64,000 bases of DNA from Przewalskia tangutica (Eukaryota > Streptophyta > Magnoliopsida > Solanales > Solanaceae). The DNA lies in contig CM056721.1 in the NCBI GenBank assembly GCA_029844215.1, positions 57,205,815-57,269,814 of the forward strand. The letters run 5' to 3'. Positions 21,800-34,045 of this stretch are shown here, piece after piece. A program made the position numbers and the translations under genes. The first letter of the stretch is position 1, and each line of letters begins with the position of its first letter. Below the pieces are notes generated by a model. It was not told the DNA's origin and searched no databases. It saw only the letters and a list, made by a program, of their open reading frames with translations.

Positions 21800-22277
21800 T
21801 TATCATACATGTCTCCCGCTTTATATAGACTATTATGATTTCATTTACGCCTTTACGCTTCATACTTGGTACTGGCAGATCGACTCTCCTCGGGGCCGCG
21901 TCATGCCGCAGTGGAAGTACATCGGTTGTGGATCCTCGCCATAGGATCACAAGCCACGCGTGTCGAAGCCCCATTTCTTCTGAGGCTTATCTTTTGGCAT
22001 GTTACTCGAGTCCAGATTCTTATACATCTGTGGTATGGCGGCCCCGTCCCGCCATAGTCGTTGTAAAAATCTTAGAGGTCTCAGAGTAATCAAGTGTGGT
22101 TTGTAAAAAGACGATCGCTCGTATTTATGTATATATGATGAAGGCAACTGCTTTGGTTGGCCTGCTTATTTATCTTGTCTCTTAATTCATGTTCATGTTT
22201 TTATTTCACGATTTTCTCCGATGTTGTATCACTAGTGCCCGTAGGCACCACCACGCCCGGTTCGGTCGTGACAAAAG

Positions 22278-22288
22278 TGGTATCGAGC
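22278..22288 (+). other. Primer-binding site (element C), altered
   Basis: TGGTATCGAGC: one base shorter than TGGTATCAGAGC, with CAGAG read as CGAG. F1 and F2 carry the same change. Confidence 0.8.
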
Positions 22289-22479
22289 CGTGTTAGTCCT
22301 CGGAAAGTGTCTACAGCATCGTGTCTAGCAGTAGTCTTGATTATCGCTGTTGTGCACCACATCTATAATCGTGAGGCTATAGGACATTTAGGATTGGTTT
22401 CCATTCTTCTCATTCCGAGATCGTGCCCTGTAGTCATGTGATAAGTCGACCCTCTCGACGATTCCTTTCCTTTACCGCC

Positions 22480-23720
22480 ATGCCTCCACGTAAGGCAACC
22501 CAGCCCGTACGGGCAAGGCAACTGAGGGAGCTGCGAGTGAGATACAGAGGAGTACGAGGGCGCAGCCCGCAGCCGCTCGAGACAAAGGCTTCCGACGGCG
22601 AAGTTTCGCGACGCCGCCAAAGACCAAAGAAGAGTTTAGAGTCGCAGCAGCTGGTCGCCGAGACTACGACTCGAACCTCCTGGCCCCACACCGGAGCAGA
22701 TGAGACGGGGTACAAGGAGATGGCCCGCCATCGCTGTGGTCGTGGCCGATATGAGGATAGGCCGGACGCAGCAGCCCCAAACTTGAGCACCCGTAGTTCA
22801 CCCCCGAGCGCATGGGCTTGAGGCTACGGACTTTCTGAGTTGTAGACCGCCAGTGTTCTATGTATCGAGAGCTGAGGATGAACTTCAGGAGTTTATCCGA
22901 CAGCCACAAATGATCATGAGAGTGATCGAGTCTCGTGAGGCGTAGTCGGTGGTATTGTTCGTGATCACCGCGTGATATCGCAGCTTGACCGTTTGATTCG
23001 CGGAGTTGTCCCGGAAGAGCATGCACTTCCACCGTACGGGACGAAGTTCTCAAGGGCTTTTCTTGCACATTTCTTGCCCCCACAAACGGCGAGGGCTCGG
23101 CCGGCTGATTTTGACGCTGAGGCAGATCGCGACGGTTAGAGAGTACAATGTGGAGTTCGACTCATTAGCTCGGATGTTCCCGCGTGGTAGCCGAGCATGG
23201 AGGATGAGTACACCGCCACGCCACCGGCTGGACGACACCGCGCAGGCTTGTACGGGTGTTCTCTTCACCGCACGGACATTGCCCGCATACAAGCTCACGC
23301 ACTAGGATGAGGCACGGAGAGGTCGACGAATGACCGAGATCGCAGAAGAGGCCGTAACAGCAGGTCCTTTGGTAACTCGAGGCGGACCGCCAAAGAAGAG
23401 CCTAGTTATGTACCTCCACCAAGATGCAGTGGTCCCCACACCGCCGTGACGCTCAGGTATTCGAGCCGGGTCAAAGCTCCGTGGCTTCGTTCACGATATA
23501 TACGGGTTCTAGCCACGTTCAGTTTTCCTCAGGTGCGACGATGTGGCGTACGCCATCCCGGGAATGTCGCTTTTTATCGTGCTTGTTTTTCCTACTACCC
23601 GTGTGGCCATATACGACGAAACTGCCCTAGTAGGAAGGATGCAAACAGAATGACTCACCCACGGTCAAGTTCATCGCTTCATCGCCTTCTACAATGGCAC
23701 TGCAGGCGTGCTTATGATTA
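22480..23720 (+). pseudogene. gag: gag pseudogene (element C)
   Basis: It starts MPPRKATQPVRARQLRELR and stays open for 114 codons to 22821, the best-preserved gag start in the window. The gag core then appears in shifting frames: MRVIE-like at about 22915, V-R-E-Y-N-V-E-F-D-S-L-A at 23134-23169, a zinc-knuckle remnant at 23540-23640, and the segment before GTATATCC. At least three frame changes break it. Many of the breaks are 1-3 bp losses in CTGG- or CAG-type words, so some may not be real mutations. Confidence 0.82.
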
Positions 23721-24647
23721 GAGGGAGCGTAGATCTGTATATCCTTAACCTCTGTAGATTAGTATGCATGATATAATGACCTTCTATTGTGCTACGCTCG
23801 ATAGCTATGTTGTTATGAGTTAGAAAGCATGGTTAGTTGAAAGGATATGTATGGGCATGGAAAGTGTGAACCTTAGAATATTTCGTGTTGAGACCTTAGA
23901 GGTAAGGTCATCTTCAATAAAAGATTTTACGGTTAGTCTTTGTTGAAATACTTGGTTTATGATAAATGTGTTCGGGATAATTCGTAGTGTAAAATGGAAG
24001 TGGTAGCTTTCATGACTCAGATAGGTAAGATTGTTCCGATCGGGAAACAAGAGCGTGATGCTAAGTGGGTCGGGTTGGGGCTATGTTGCGCCAACCCGCG
24101 CCTGCTTTCGGCGCGGGTCACCAGCGGTCCCGCCAGCGGTAGGGTCACGAGGGTGCTAGCCCAAGTTTAGTTGACCATCGATGAGTTCGCGTGTTCGACC
24201 GTGGCAGATCGTGAAGGCCGGAATGGCCTTAAGGAAGATCGAGGCTAGTAAGATAACCAAGTTGGAGGTGGTGACCCAAGGTTTTGAAAACCAAGCGATG
24301 ATCAAGTGTGGTACGATACTGTAAGAGTTCGCGTTCGAGAAAAGTACGACGAGTAAGGGCAGAGGCGAGCATGTATTGCGAGCATAGATATGATCATTTC
24401 TTGTAAAGGAGAAGGTGCGAAGGATGTATATTTAGACCTCGTGGATCGCATGCAGTCCGCATCATTTGTTCGGTCACGGAGCGACACTAGAACCTCGCGC
24501 AAAGTGACAAAAGTTTGTGATGTTAGAGGTGTTTCTCGACTTGATGTAAGTATTTGCGCTGGTGTTTCGTACAAAGCGTGTGATTAGTTCTCGTAAATAT
24601 AGTCGTGAAGACTATACTTCAACATGTTTGTTTTGAGGCTTAGAATG
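23721..24647 (+). other. 3' noncoding internal region (element C)
   Basis: It has the same blocks as in A, and is about 190 bp longer because of a segment at 24365-24590 that resembles 5705-5860 of Z. I see no coding signal. Confidence 0.55.
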
Positions 24648-24666
24648 AACATTCGGGACGAATGTT
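24648..24666 (+). repeat. PPT-adjacent inverted repeat (element C)
   Basis: AACATTCG, GGA, CGAATGTT; identical to A. Confidence 0.8.
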
Positions 24667-24669
24667 TCT

Positions 24670-24682
24670 AAGGCGGGGAGAC
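24670..24682 (+). other. Polypurine tract (element C)
   Basis: AAGGCGGGGAGAC abuts the 3' LTR. Two pyrimidines interrupt it compared with A. Confidence 0.82.
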
Positions 24683-27600
24683 TGTTATACCCCGTATTTC
24701 CAGGGTATGTACGTGAGGACGTACGTAGAAATTTGAGCCTTAAAGTTAGGCAAGGTTCGAAATTGTGCATAACTACCAAAAGGAGTCGCTTTGACTAAAC
24801 GTTTCCACAGCTTTCGTTGGGAAAATTCCGGCTATGTCCTTTATAATTTTTGCGGATTTTTCCGAGAGACGAAACATTTTGGACCAACGAGAGGGCGACA
24901 CTTGTCACCCTCTAATTGGGGCACGTTTGGGCGGTAATTGGGACGAAAAATGTGGCTTGTTTTGTCAAGTAGTTGGTAGGATATTTTGGTGGTAGATGGA
25001 TAAGGTGTACTTGGCTTGATCTTCGCCTTACACTTGCCTAACACATGAATTAATCTTGGCCCTCGGTTGGCCATGGCTTGACCTATAAATACCCACTTTG
25101 TTGATGAAATTCTTCATCCAAATATTCTTCTAAGTGTTAAAATCCCTCCCTCTCCTCGTGAGTTCTCGCCCACCACCACCTCCCCTTGAGAGCCCTCGCC
25201 GAGAGCCTCCTCCCCTTTCAGGTGTTTAGCCGGGCACCCCTAGCCTAGTTGCCTCGTATAAATACCCCTTTGTGGTATAGAAATACTCTCCAAGTATTGT
25301 TATAATGCCCAAATACCTCGCCCAAATACCTTGTAGTATTCCCAAGGTTACACTTATACAAAAGCCCGTAAAATACTATTATACTTCCTCACTACAAAAA
25401 CGAAACCCTAAGGAAAACCTTCATAGTCGGGTCAAGTGTTAAGTGTGGTTGGTTAGAACTTCTAAGGGTTGTTTGGGGGTCGAGCGCACTTTGAGCAGAG
25501 CTAAACCTTGCTCAGATCGACATATAAACTCTGATAATTTTGGGCTTATCGAGGTAAACATTCTGACCTTCACAGTAATTGGAAATTACATGTTGTAGGA
25601 GTATATAGTTAAGTATACTATATATAGAACTAAACATAAGTGCGGCAATGTCTTTTGACTTAAGCCCGAATAATACTTACTGCAATGTCTTGCGACTTAA
25701 GCCCGAATTTTAAGAAGTGAATCAATCAGAATTACATAGGATCAGACATAGAGACTTGTGTAGTATTATCGTGAGTAGAATTGTACACGTCCGATTAGAT
25801 GTGCAAACCCCGGTTGGCTTCGCAGCCTCGACAGAGAGGAGATTTACGCTGCGTGGGAGGTGCCGCCAATTTTCTCGTAAGATATTCTACATCGAGATCT
25901 AAGACGTTAATAGGCGCCTCGTGGCCTCTATAGGTTGAAATACTACGTGTGGCGTGGTCTACTTGTCTTAGGTGTAGCCGACGGTTTGAGGTACTGAGCG
26001 CTTGCTATTAGTCGTAATCGCCGCGAGGTATGTGAACCTCTTCCTATCCGTCTAGCATGATATGTGTATAACTATGTAGTACGGTAGACGCATACGTGTT
26101 TAATGTATTTGATTATTTGAAACATAAAGTGTTATAACGCTTTATGGGAAGTTCGTTATAAATGCCTTATGTAGGTAAGAAAATGCTTTGTGGTTTCAAA
26201 GGGTAATCGATTTGACTTATAACGGATTTGATGTTTAGTAATAAAGAAATTGAAGTCTTTAAAAAAGACATTTATGAAAGAAGAGTAATACTTGGCTTTG
26301 AAAACATAAGAGTTGTACTAGCTTTATGGGAAGTTAGGTATAACGCTTAAGAGTGATAAAAAGAATGGTTTACCGATTTTTTCAAGATAAGAGACTTGAC
26401 TTAATGGTATTGATATGAATTTTGTTAAAAGTGTGAAACCTCATTCGTGAGTAATGAGTACTTGGTTTTAAAAGGAATAATGTTTTACCGATTTCGAAAT
26501 CGAATGAGTATCGCAAACCACCGCAAAGCTAATAAAGGAAAATGTATTGAATAATGAAGTATGATATTAAAACCAAGAGAAACCTCCATCCGCATAAGCT
26601 AAGACGACAAAATGATATTACATTTCCTAGATCATGGTCGCTTAATAAGATTGATTATAAACAAGAATAACCTACTCACATATAAGACATATGTTTCTCA
26701 AAACGCTTAAAGGAGAATTATGTTTTAAAGGATTAAAACTATGAACTACTAAACCTTTTCTAAATGAGAAACTTGAGCATTTGAAATTAGGCAAACTTGA
26801 ACGCTTGGAAAATAAGGTTGTTACTTGATTTTTACAAAGGAAAGCATTTTGGTTTACTTAACAATGTTAGTCACTCTATTTTTATACTACGAGTATCGTG
26901 ACCTTTGTAAAAGAAACGGATCTTTAAAAGGAATTTAACGACGTAGTACCTTAGGTTAAAACCCGACTTTGGCATAAAATGAAAGTACTTTGAGTTGTGT
27001 ATAACTTGCCTATGCTTGTTGTTGTGAAGCTTGCCTATGCTTGTTGTTGGGAAGCTTGCCTATGCTTGTTGTCGCGAAGCTTGCCATGCTTGTTGCCTTG
27101 CCTACGCTTGTTGTGCGAAACTTGCCTATGCTTGTCGTGATAGCCTTTGTTGTATTTCGCACTCGCCTCTCGATGGACGGCCGTTGATTTGTTATGAACG
27201 ATTCTACACCGAGTCCCACGAGACGGGCAGTGGACACGATTTCATTTGATTATACACCGAGTCCCACGAGACGGGCAGGACACGATTCCATCCGACATAC
27301 ACCGAGTCCCACGAGATGGGCAGAGACACGATTTCATCCGATTATACACCGAGTCCCACGACGGGCAGTGGACACGATTTCATCCGACATACACCGAGTC
27401 CCACGAGACGGGCAGGCCACGATTCCATCCGATTATTCACCGAAGTCCCACGGACGGGCCGACACGATTTCATCCGTTATCATACATGTCTCCCGCTTTA
27501 TATAGACTATTATGATTTCATTTACGCCTTTTACAAGCCACATACTTGGTACCGTTGTAATCGACCTTCGGGGCCGCGCTCATGCCGCAGTGGAAGTACA

Positions 27601-27966
27601 TCGTTGTGGATCCTCGCCATAGGATCACAAACAGCGTGTCGGGAAGCCCCATTTCTTCAGAGGCTTATCTTTTGCATGTTACCTCGAGTCCGTAGATTCT
27701 TATACATTCGTGGTATGGCGGCCCCGCCCCCATAGCCGTTGTAAAATCTTAGAGGTCTCAGAGTAATCGCGCAAGTGTGGTTTGTAAAAGACGATCGTCG
27801 GTATTTATGATATACGATGAAGGCAAATCGCTTTGGTTGGCCTGTTTATTTATCTTGTCTCTTAATTCATGTTCATGTTTTTATTTCCGCTGATTTTCTC
27901 TGATGTTGTATCACTAGGGTGCCCGGGGTAAGGCACCAGTCACGGGCCCGGGTTCGGGTCGTGACA
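24683..27966 (+). repeat. 3' LTR of element C
   Basis: TGTTATACCCCG to GGGTCGTGACA, with the TATA box at 25084-25091 and the CATAAAG hairpin at 26123-26146. Its GC-rich end is intact. Confidence 0.93.
27208..27478 (+). repeat. 46-bp minisatellite, 6 units (C 3' LTR)
   Basis: The unit is the same as at 21574, with one more copy at its left end. Confidence 0.92.
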
Positions 27967-27971
27967 ATTGA
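27967..27971. repeat. Target-site duplication ATTGA, right copy (element C)
   Basis: It follows CGTGACA directly and matches 19082-19086. Confidence 0.93.
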
Positions 27972-29493
27972 ATTGTACTTACATAGGACTGTAATTACAG
28001 TAGACTTGTGTAGTTTAACGGGTAGGGAAGTGCTGCCCGATTTTTCGTAGAATAGAGAACCCTCTGCTTAGATTATTCTACAGAGTAGTCTAGACGTTGA
28101 TAGACGTATTTGACTATTATAGTTTGATACTCTGCGCGCGACATATTCGACTTGGCAGGTGGATTTCACGGCGAGGTATGTGATTCTTCGTATCCTCTCG
28201 AGCATGATATTTTAAAATATATATATAGTACTGTAGACGACGTGTGTTAACCGAACATGGTTTTACTTGACGCCTTTTGACTTGAGTCTAAATAATAAGA
28301 ACTCGAAGTATTTCAAAAGAATTATGAATCATTTTTGTTAAGAAGAGTAATACTTGATTTTTAAATGAAAGCTTAAGAGTTATACTAGCTTTACGGGAAG
28401 TTAGGTATAACGACTTAAGAAAGATAAAAGAACGGTTTTACTTATTTGTTTATGAAAATCTTGTATTGATTTTCAAAAGTGTAGTAAGATGGTTTGATAA
28501 GTAAACATGTTATGACGCTACGCTGTTAGTGTCTTGTGATGTTATGTGCGGGTTATACTTGTTGTGCTTACGCTGTTAAACGTTAAGCCCGTTGCATCGC
28601 TATTATATCACATACCCCTCGACTTGTTATACCGAGGGCTTGCCACCCTTGATGCGGGTCTATACGACCGGCGCGGTTCCGCGTGACTACGCGAGTCGCG
28701 GAGTTCCAGATTGATCATTCCGGTGTATTATCCCGACGCGAGGAATGCCTTACGCGTCTATGTCACTACGTGGTCTATGTGACTATGCGGATCGCGGAGT
28801 CGGAGGATACCGCTGGCTAGCTACCCCAATGCGAGGAATACCTCACGCGGTCCAGGCGTGACCCATGCGATCGCGGAGTTCCGTGATTAGGCTCGCATAA
28901 TGATACTATGGGCGATTGGCCTTGCTTCGATCATTAGCGCCTAGAAAAGACCGCTATGTTATATCTATTTTGCTTTTGGTTATGTTGTGGCACTACGTGC
29001 GTTACATTTGTTGCTTCGCATATATTTGTAATATTGCTTTTAAAATGGTATGATTTCATTTAAAGTACCTTACAGTTTCACATACTTGGTACCGTCAGAT
29101 CGACTTCTCGGGCCGCGCTCATGCCGCAGTAAAGGGAAGCAGTAGCGATCCTCGCTTTAGGATCTTTACTCGCCGTCAGAGCTCCATTTCTCCGGAGGCT
29201 CGACTTTTGGGTATGATCTCCCTGTGTTGTAGATATTTTTGTTGTACATTCAGGGTATGGTGGGGCCCTGTCCCGCCATAGTTGTTTATATTCCTAGAGG
29301 TCTGTAGTTCTGTTGTAAAGTTGGGATGTAACTGCCAGACTTGATATATATATTTATGCCGGCGGCAACTTTTCTCGTATAAACCGCTCTCTTTCATATT
29401 GTTTCATGTCTTGTTTTATATTTCCGCCGACACTGATGTATGACTACTGGGTTCCTGCAAGGCACTACCACGGGCCCCGAACGGGTCGTGACA
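27972..29493 (+). repeat. 5' LTR of B, second part
   Basis: It resumes B's LTR after C and ends ACGGGTCGTGACA. It includes TTATAC/CTTTACG motifs (about 28378-28411), a short tandem-repeat region, and the U5 end. With the first part the LTR is about 2.5 kb, the same class as D and E. Confidence 0.85.
28690..28890 (+). repeat. LTR minisatellite remnant (B)
   Basis: About 3 diverged units share GCGAGGAATACCTCACGCGG and GCGATCGCGGAGTTCC; the core is the same as in the second block of H. Confidence 0.65.
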
Positions 29494-29496
29494 AAG

Positions 29497-29508
29497 TGGT
29501 ATCAGAGC
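29497..29508 (+). other. Primer-binding site (element B)
   Basis: TGGTATCAGAGC, 3 nt after the LTR end; unaltered. Confidence 0.93.
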
Positions 29509-29686
29509 GCTTAATCTCTGGAAAGTGTCTACAGACCGTATCTAGTAGAGTCTGATTATCGTGTCAGCACCACACCAATAATCGTGAGGCTATAGGATAT
29601 TTAGGATTGATTTCCATTCTTCTCACTCGAGATCGTGCCTTAGAAAGGTTATAAGTCGACCTCTAACGTATTTCTTTCTTTAGCTT

Positions 29687-31040
29687 ATGCCTCCACGCAA
29701 GGAAACCCGCCCTGGGGTAAGGCAAACGAGGAGCCGCTAGTAGGACACAGAGGGCCACGAGGCCTGTGCCCGCCTATACCCGGCGATACACTCGACGGCA
29801 GTTCCACGACGCCACAAATTTCAAAGAAGGTTTAGAGTCGCAGCAGTTGGTCGATGAGACCACAAGACTGCGCCTCCCCCACCGAGCGGAGGAGACGGGT
29901 TACGAGAGATGGCCCGCCAGCCGTGATTGTGGCTGACATGAGGATAGGCCGGATGCATCGGGCCCACCCAGCAGCATTCGTGGTTCACCCGAGTCGGATA
30001 GCTCGAGGCTACGGATTTTCTCGAGTCAGAGCCCGCCAGAGTTCTACTGGACGAGGCCTCAGGATGATCCGCAGGAGTTCATCCGATACCTACAGGATCA
30101 TGAGAGTGATCAAGGCTTCGAGACCGAGTCCGTGATTCGGTTCGCACGGCCGCGTGATACCGCAATGATTGGTTTGATTCGCGAGCTATCCCGGAGAGTA
30201 CGCGCCCAAAGAAGATGGACGAGTTCTCGGAGGCGTTTCTCACTCATTTCTTGCCTCCGCAGATGAGGAGGGCACGGGCCGACAAATTTTGATGCTGAGA
30301 CAGAGAGGGCGCACAGTTCGGGAGTACAACGTTGAGTTCGATTCGTTGGCTCGATATGTAGCGTTAGTAGCAGATATGGAGGACCGAGTGCACCGCCACG
30401 CACGACTAGATGACTACTTGGCGTAGTCTTGCTCAGTGTGGCTCTTCACCGCATGGACATTGCCCGCACGCAGCTCATGCACTTGGATGCGAGAGCGAGA
30501 GGCCGACGTCGATATCGCCAGCAGGTAAGGCGCCGTGACGGCAGGATCTTTGGTAGTTTCCTGGTGGACGGCCTCAAGTTAGCCTAGATTTTCACCACCA
30601 CTCGAGCACTCCTACACCGCCTTCAAGATGCCTGTGGTATTCGGGGCGTGTCGTGCCCCAAGACTTCTGACTTCCAGTAGCAAGAGTGCTAACCGATCGA
30701 GGTCCGCCAGCAGTCTCGATGTGGTAGATTCCATTCAGTGGAGTCGTGGTACTACTGGAGTTTGCTATACTTCAGGCCGCAGGTCACTACGCGAGCCCGT
30801 CTCACTGTGTGGCGCTACTGATGGGAGGGGTCACCACAGGTCCGCTGTCGGCCCTCATCCCCTACAGCTTACTCGCCCGAGGGCGTGGTACTCACGGACC
30901 AGCAGGTCGCGGCAGAGGTCGTGGCGCTGGTCTCAGCTTTAGCGGTCCTCGTAATCGCATTTATGCCTTGTCCACCGGGCAGACTGTGAGGCCTCACCGA
31001 TGTCGCCATTGTACTTTATCGGGCCATGTCAGGACGTGTA
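29687..31040 (+). pseudogene. gag: gag pseudogene and gag-PR linker (element B)
   Basis: The start MPPRKETRPGVRQTRSR is followed by an in-frame stop. DPQEFI and MRVIKA (30065-30115), TVREYNVEFDSLARYV (30310-30360) and MEDRVHRHARLDDYLA (30376-30423) mark the gag domain in changing frames. A zinc-knuckle remnant (CYTSGR) lies near 30760. A Gly/Arg-rich stretch and RNRIYALSTGQ (30900-30990) form the linker to protease, where D has matching residues. Frameshifts and stops throughout make it nonfunctional. Confidence 0.82.
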
Positions 31041-31530
31041 TGCCTTGATAGATCCGGTTCTACTGGCCCCATATATCTCCCATTGTTGCTAGTAGGATAG
31101 GATAGAGCCCGAGTCCATAGACCCTTTCGAGGTAGCTACGCCCGGGTGATTCGTGGTAGCTCTACGGGTATATAGGGCTTGCCCAAAGGACTTTATGCAA
31201 TGCCGACCTAGTCGACTTGATAGAGTCGACATGACCGATTTCAATATGATCACGAGTATGGATTGGCTAGCTTCCGCCACGCCAATGTAGATCGCAGGGA
31301 GAGAGTGGTACGGTTCCGCTCGGGAGCCGTTATTGAGCGGAGGGGAACACCGTGTCGCCACGGGTAGGTTTATTTCCTACCTCAAGGCTAGGAAGATGGT
31401 GCAGGCGGGTATATCTACCATCTCATTCGTGTTTGATAATCGAGGTCATGTACCAGATTTTCACGGGCCCAGAGTCGAGAGTTCCCGCACGTGTTTCCGC
31501 ACGACTCCGTATCCTCCCGAGAGGAGATAG
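31041..31530 (+). pseudogene. pr: Aspartic protease remnant (element B)
   Basis: The retropepsin-like protease would cleave the polyprotein. YALIDPGST places the catalytic Asp at 31051-31053, the D-P-G-S form usual in this family. MTDFNMI..SMDWLAS (31230-31275) and the RFISYLKARKMVQAG segment (31368-31410) follow, and all match the longer open frame in D. Several stops and frame changes are present. Confidence 0.8.
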
Positions 31531-32290
31531 AGTTTTGTATCGACATGTCGCTGCACACTCGACCTATTTCCATTCCGCCATACGTAACGGCACCGCCGAG
31601 TTGAGAGAGTCAAGGACCACCGAGATTTGTCGAGAAGCGGCTTCATCGCACCTAATGTTTCTCCCCGGGAGCGCAGATTGTTCGTGAAGAAGAAGGACGA
31701 CGCCGCGCATGTGTGTTGATTACAGCTGAACAAGGTGACTATTAAGAATGTATACCCTTCCTGTGATTGATGATTTGTTCGACCACCGCAGGTGCGTAGA
31801 TGTTTTCCAAGATTGATCCGCGATCGGCTATCATCAAAAGTAGTTAGAGAGGCGATGTCCCTAGGATCGCATTCCGACCCAGACGCACTATGAGTTCAGT
31901 GGTTATGTCTTTCGTTTGACCAATGCTCCGCCAGTATTTATGGATTTGATGAACCGAGTGTTCGCCATTTTTGGATACGCTTGTGATAGTATTCATTGAT
32001 GACATCTTCGTTTATTCCCGCCAGAGCGAGCATGCGAGCATTTGAGACTCAGGTAGAGTTCTCCAGATCAGCAGCTATACGCCAAGTTTTCCAAATGTGA
32101 GTTTTGGTTGGCTTCGTGGCATTTCGGGCATATTGTAGGGCTGATGGTATTCGGGTGGATACGCCAAGATCGAGGCAACAGAGTCGGTTTAGACCTACTA
32201 CTCCGGCTGAGGCGCAGCTTTCCGGGCCTTGCAGTTACTATCGGAGGTTCGTGAGAAGTTTGGCGCTCATTTCGCACCTTGACCAAGTTG
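31531..32290 (+). pseudogene. rt: Reverse transcriptase remnant (element B)
   Basis: RT copies element RNA into cDNA. Recognisable pieces in order are LFVKKKDDAAHVC (about 31680-31720), the KVTIKN-YPLPVIDDLFDQ region (31732-31785), VMSFVLTNAPPVFMDL (31906-31952), and VIVFIDDIFVYSR (31983-32021). FIDD at 31992-32003 is the polymerase catalytic motif and it is intact. A YYRRFVRSLA segment near 32236-32265 closes the domain. Frame changes between the pieces exclude activity. Confidence 0.85.
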
Positions 32291-32800
32291 ACTCGGCGGA
32301 GCTAGGTTTCGTGGACCGATGCTTGCGAGCGTGGTTTCCGCCATCGGGCGAGAGGCCGACGACCGCCCCAGCTTACTCTTCCGCAGGGTCTAGACGGCCA
32401 TGTGGTGTATCGTGATGCGCAGCATCGGCTTGATATGTGTTGACGCAGCAGGCAAGGTTATAGCGCACGATCCCGCAAATTAAGAAGCATGAGAGGAACT
32501 ACCCCACCCATGATTTCGAGTCGGCAGTGATTCACGCCAATATCCGGAGGCACTATTTGTAATGGGTTCATGTGGATATTTATACGCACCACAAGAGCCT
32601 CCAAAGATATCTTCACCAGCAGGAGCCGAACTTACGACAAAGACGGTGGTTAGAGTTACTCAAGGATTATGATGTCGATATCCCGCACTCACCCGGGAAG
32701 GCCAATGTTGTGGCGTATGCCTAGTCGTAGGTCGACGGGAGTCTATCGACGCAGCAGAGAGGAGAGGCATGGTCCGCGAAGTTACATCGCTTAGCGAGCC
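32291..32800 (+). pseudogene. rh: RNase H remnant (element B)
   Basis: RNase H removes RNA from the hybrid. 32564-32720 reads WVHVDIYTHHKSLQRYL and then RQRRWLELLKDYDVDI and PGKANVV before a stop. The family's T-D-H-K-S-L carries a catalytic Asp; here it is THHKSL, with His encoded at 32587-32589. The upstream half (about 32390-32560) is frame-shifted. Confidence 0.82.
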
Positions 32801-34045
32801 TCGAGTCCGATTGATTGGTTCCGAGCAGCGTAGGTTCGAGTTCGAGAGGTTGCCGAGTCTTCCATCGCCGAGGAGGTGAAGAGGCAACAGCCGAGGATCC
32901 GCTGGGCGCGGTATCGCGATACGGCTCTTCGCGGGAAGCGGTCTGAGGTAGCACCGGGGGTGCTAAGGTTTGAGGGCGTGTTGTGTATTCCAGATATTTC
33001 GTGACTTCGCAGCAGGTTCTAGGGGAAGCACACAGCCAAGGTTACTCGCCCATCCGGTCGATAAAGATGTACCACGACCTCGCACGCGTATTGGGCGGAT
33101 GGCCCAAGAGGACGCCGCAGTTTGTGGCTCGGGCCCCGTGTTGTCGCAGCGAAGGCAGAGCACCGAGGCCCGTGGTTTGTTGCGCATTTATAGAGATCCC
33201 GACCGAAGTGGAGGTGATCAACATGGACTTTATCACAGATTACCTCGCACTCGCAGGAAGCATGATTCTATCTCGTTATCGCCGACAGTCGACTAAATCA
33301 GCCCACTTTCTTCCCGCCGTGACGACTTTTTCTACCGAGGATTACGCCGACTTTACATCCGAGAGGTCGTGGATATCGCACGGGTCCCTATTTCTATCAT
33401 ATCGCATGCAGGAGCCCGCTTACGCTAACTTCGGAGGTCTTTCTAGAAGCGGTTTAGGACGCCGCTCGAGTAATCGCATTCCATCCTCGCATGCACTGAC
33501 AGCAGAGCGCACTATCCGCACTCTCGAGGATATGTCGCGAGCCCGTGTTATTGACTTCGTGGGTAGCTGGAGGATCATTTGCCTCTAGTTGAGTTTGGCG
33601 ATAATAATAGCTACCACTCCAAGATTCGGGATGGCGCCTTACGAGGCCTTGTATGAGGAAGTGCAGATCGCCGATAGTCAGTTTGATGTGGGCGAGGTGC
33701 GAGTAGTGGGACCGCACTGTTCAGCAGCAGTGGATAAGGTGAAGCTTATCCAGAGCGCTATTGATAAATTTCGTAGTCGATGGTCGATGCGCAGATCATC
33801 ATCGCCAGATCCGAGTTTGAGGTTGATGATCGGGTTTTCCTAGCGTGTCACCCATGCGGTGTGATGAGATTTGGCAGAAAGGAAGCTCATCCCAAGGTAC
33901 ATCGGGCCTTATCGATTGTCCGCAGGTAGGCAAGGTTGCCTACGAGTTGGATCCGCCGTCCGATCCGGAGGCAGCATCCGTTTTCCATGTTTCTACGCCG
34001 GCGAGATGTATCGGATCCATCTGAGCGCACCCGCTGACGACGCCC
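32801..34045 (+). pseudogene. int: Integrase remnant (element B)
   Basis: The longest frame (32983-33588, 201 codons) spans YSPIRSIKMYHDL (zinc-finger region), IEIPTEVEVINMDFIT with the first catalytic Asp at 33226-33228, TKSAHFLPA, and RTIRTLEDMSRARVIDF near the catalytic Glu region. In the shifted frame around 33387-33420 the expected I-S-D-R-G is I-S-H-A-G, with His at 33405-33407, so the second catalytic Asp appears lost. 33589-33843 gives MAPYEALY and FDVGEVRVVGP, then the beta-barrel region. It is frameshifted and nonfunctional. Confidence 0.85.

Larger units (their letters stand above)
19087..22273 (+). repeat. 5' LTR of element C
   Basis: It runs from TGTTATACCCCG to GGTCGTGACA. Its last 45 bp carry several short deletions relative to C's own 3' LTR, the same ones seen in F1. 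Confidence 0.93.
19087..27966 (+). mobile_element. Element C: complete gag-only LTR retrotransposon (8,880 bp)
   Basis: Two LTRs of 3,187 and 3,284 bp flank 2,409 bp of internal sequence with PBS, gag, noncoding block, hairpin and PPT. Perfect ATTGA duplications lie outside, within B's LTR. There is no protease, RT or integrase. This matches the TR-GAG concept (terminal-repeat retrotransposons with only a GAG domain). LTR starts differ by only a few percent over the first 250 bp by eye, so the insertion is younger than B. Confidence 0.93.

Noticed and set aside
21489..21944. 151-codon plus-strand reading frame
   Set aside because: It is produced by the 46-bp minisatellite in C's 5' LTR, with near-identical repeat peptides and no gene context; the related 3' LTR has similar frames.
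22434..22790. 118-codon minus-strand frame
   Set aside because: It is the antisense shadow of C's gag start, whose plus frame has the recognisable MPPRK residues.
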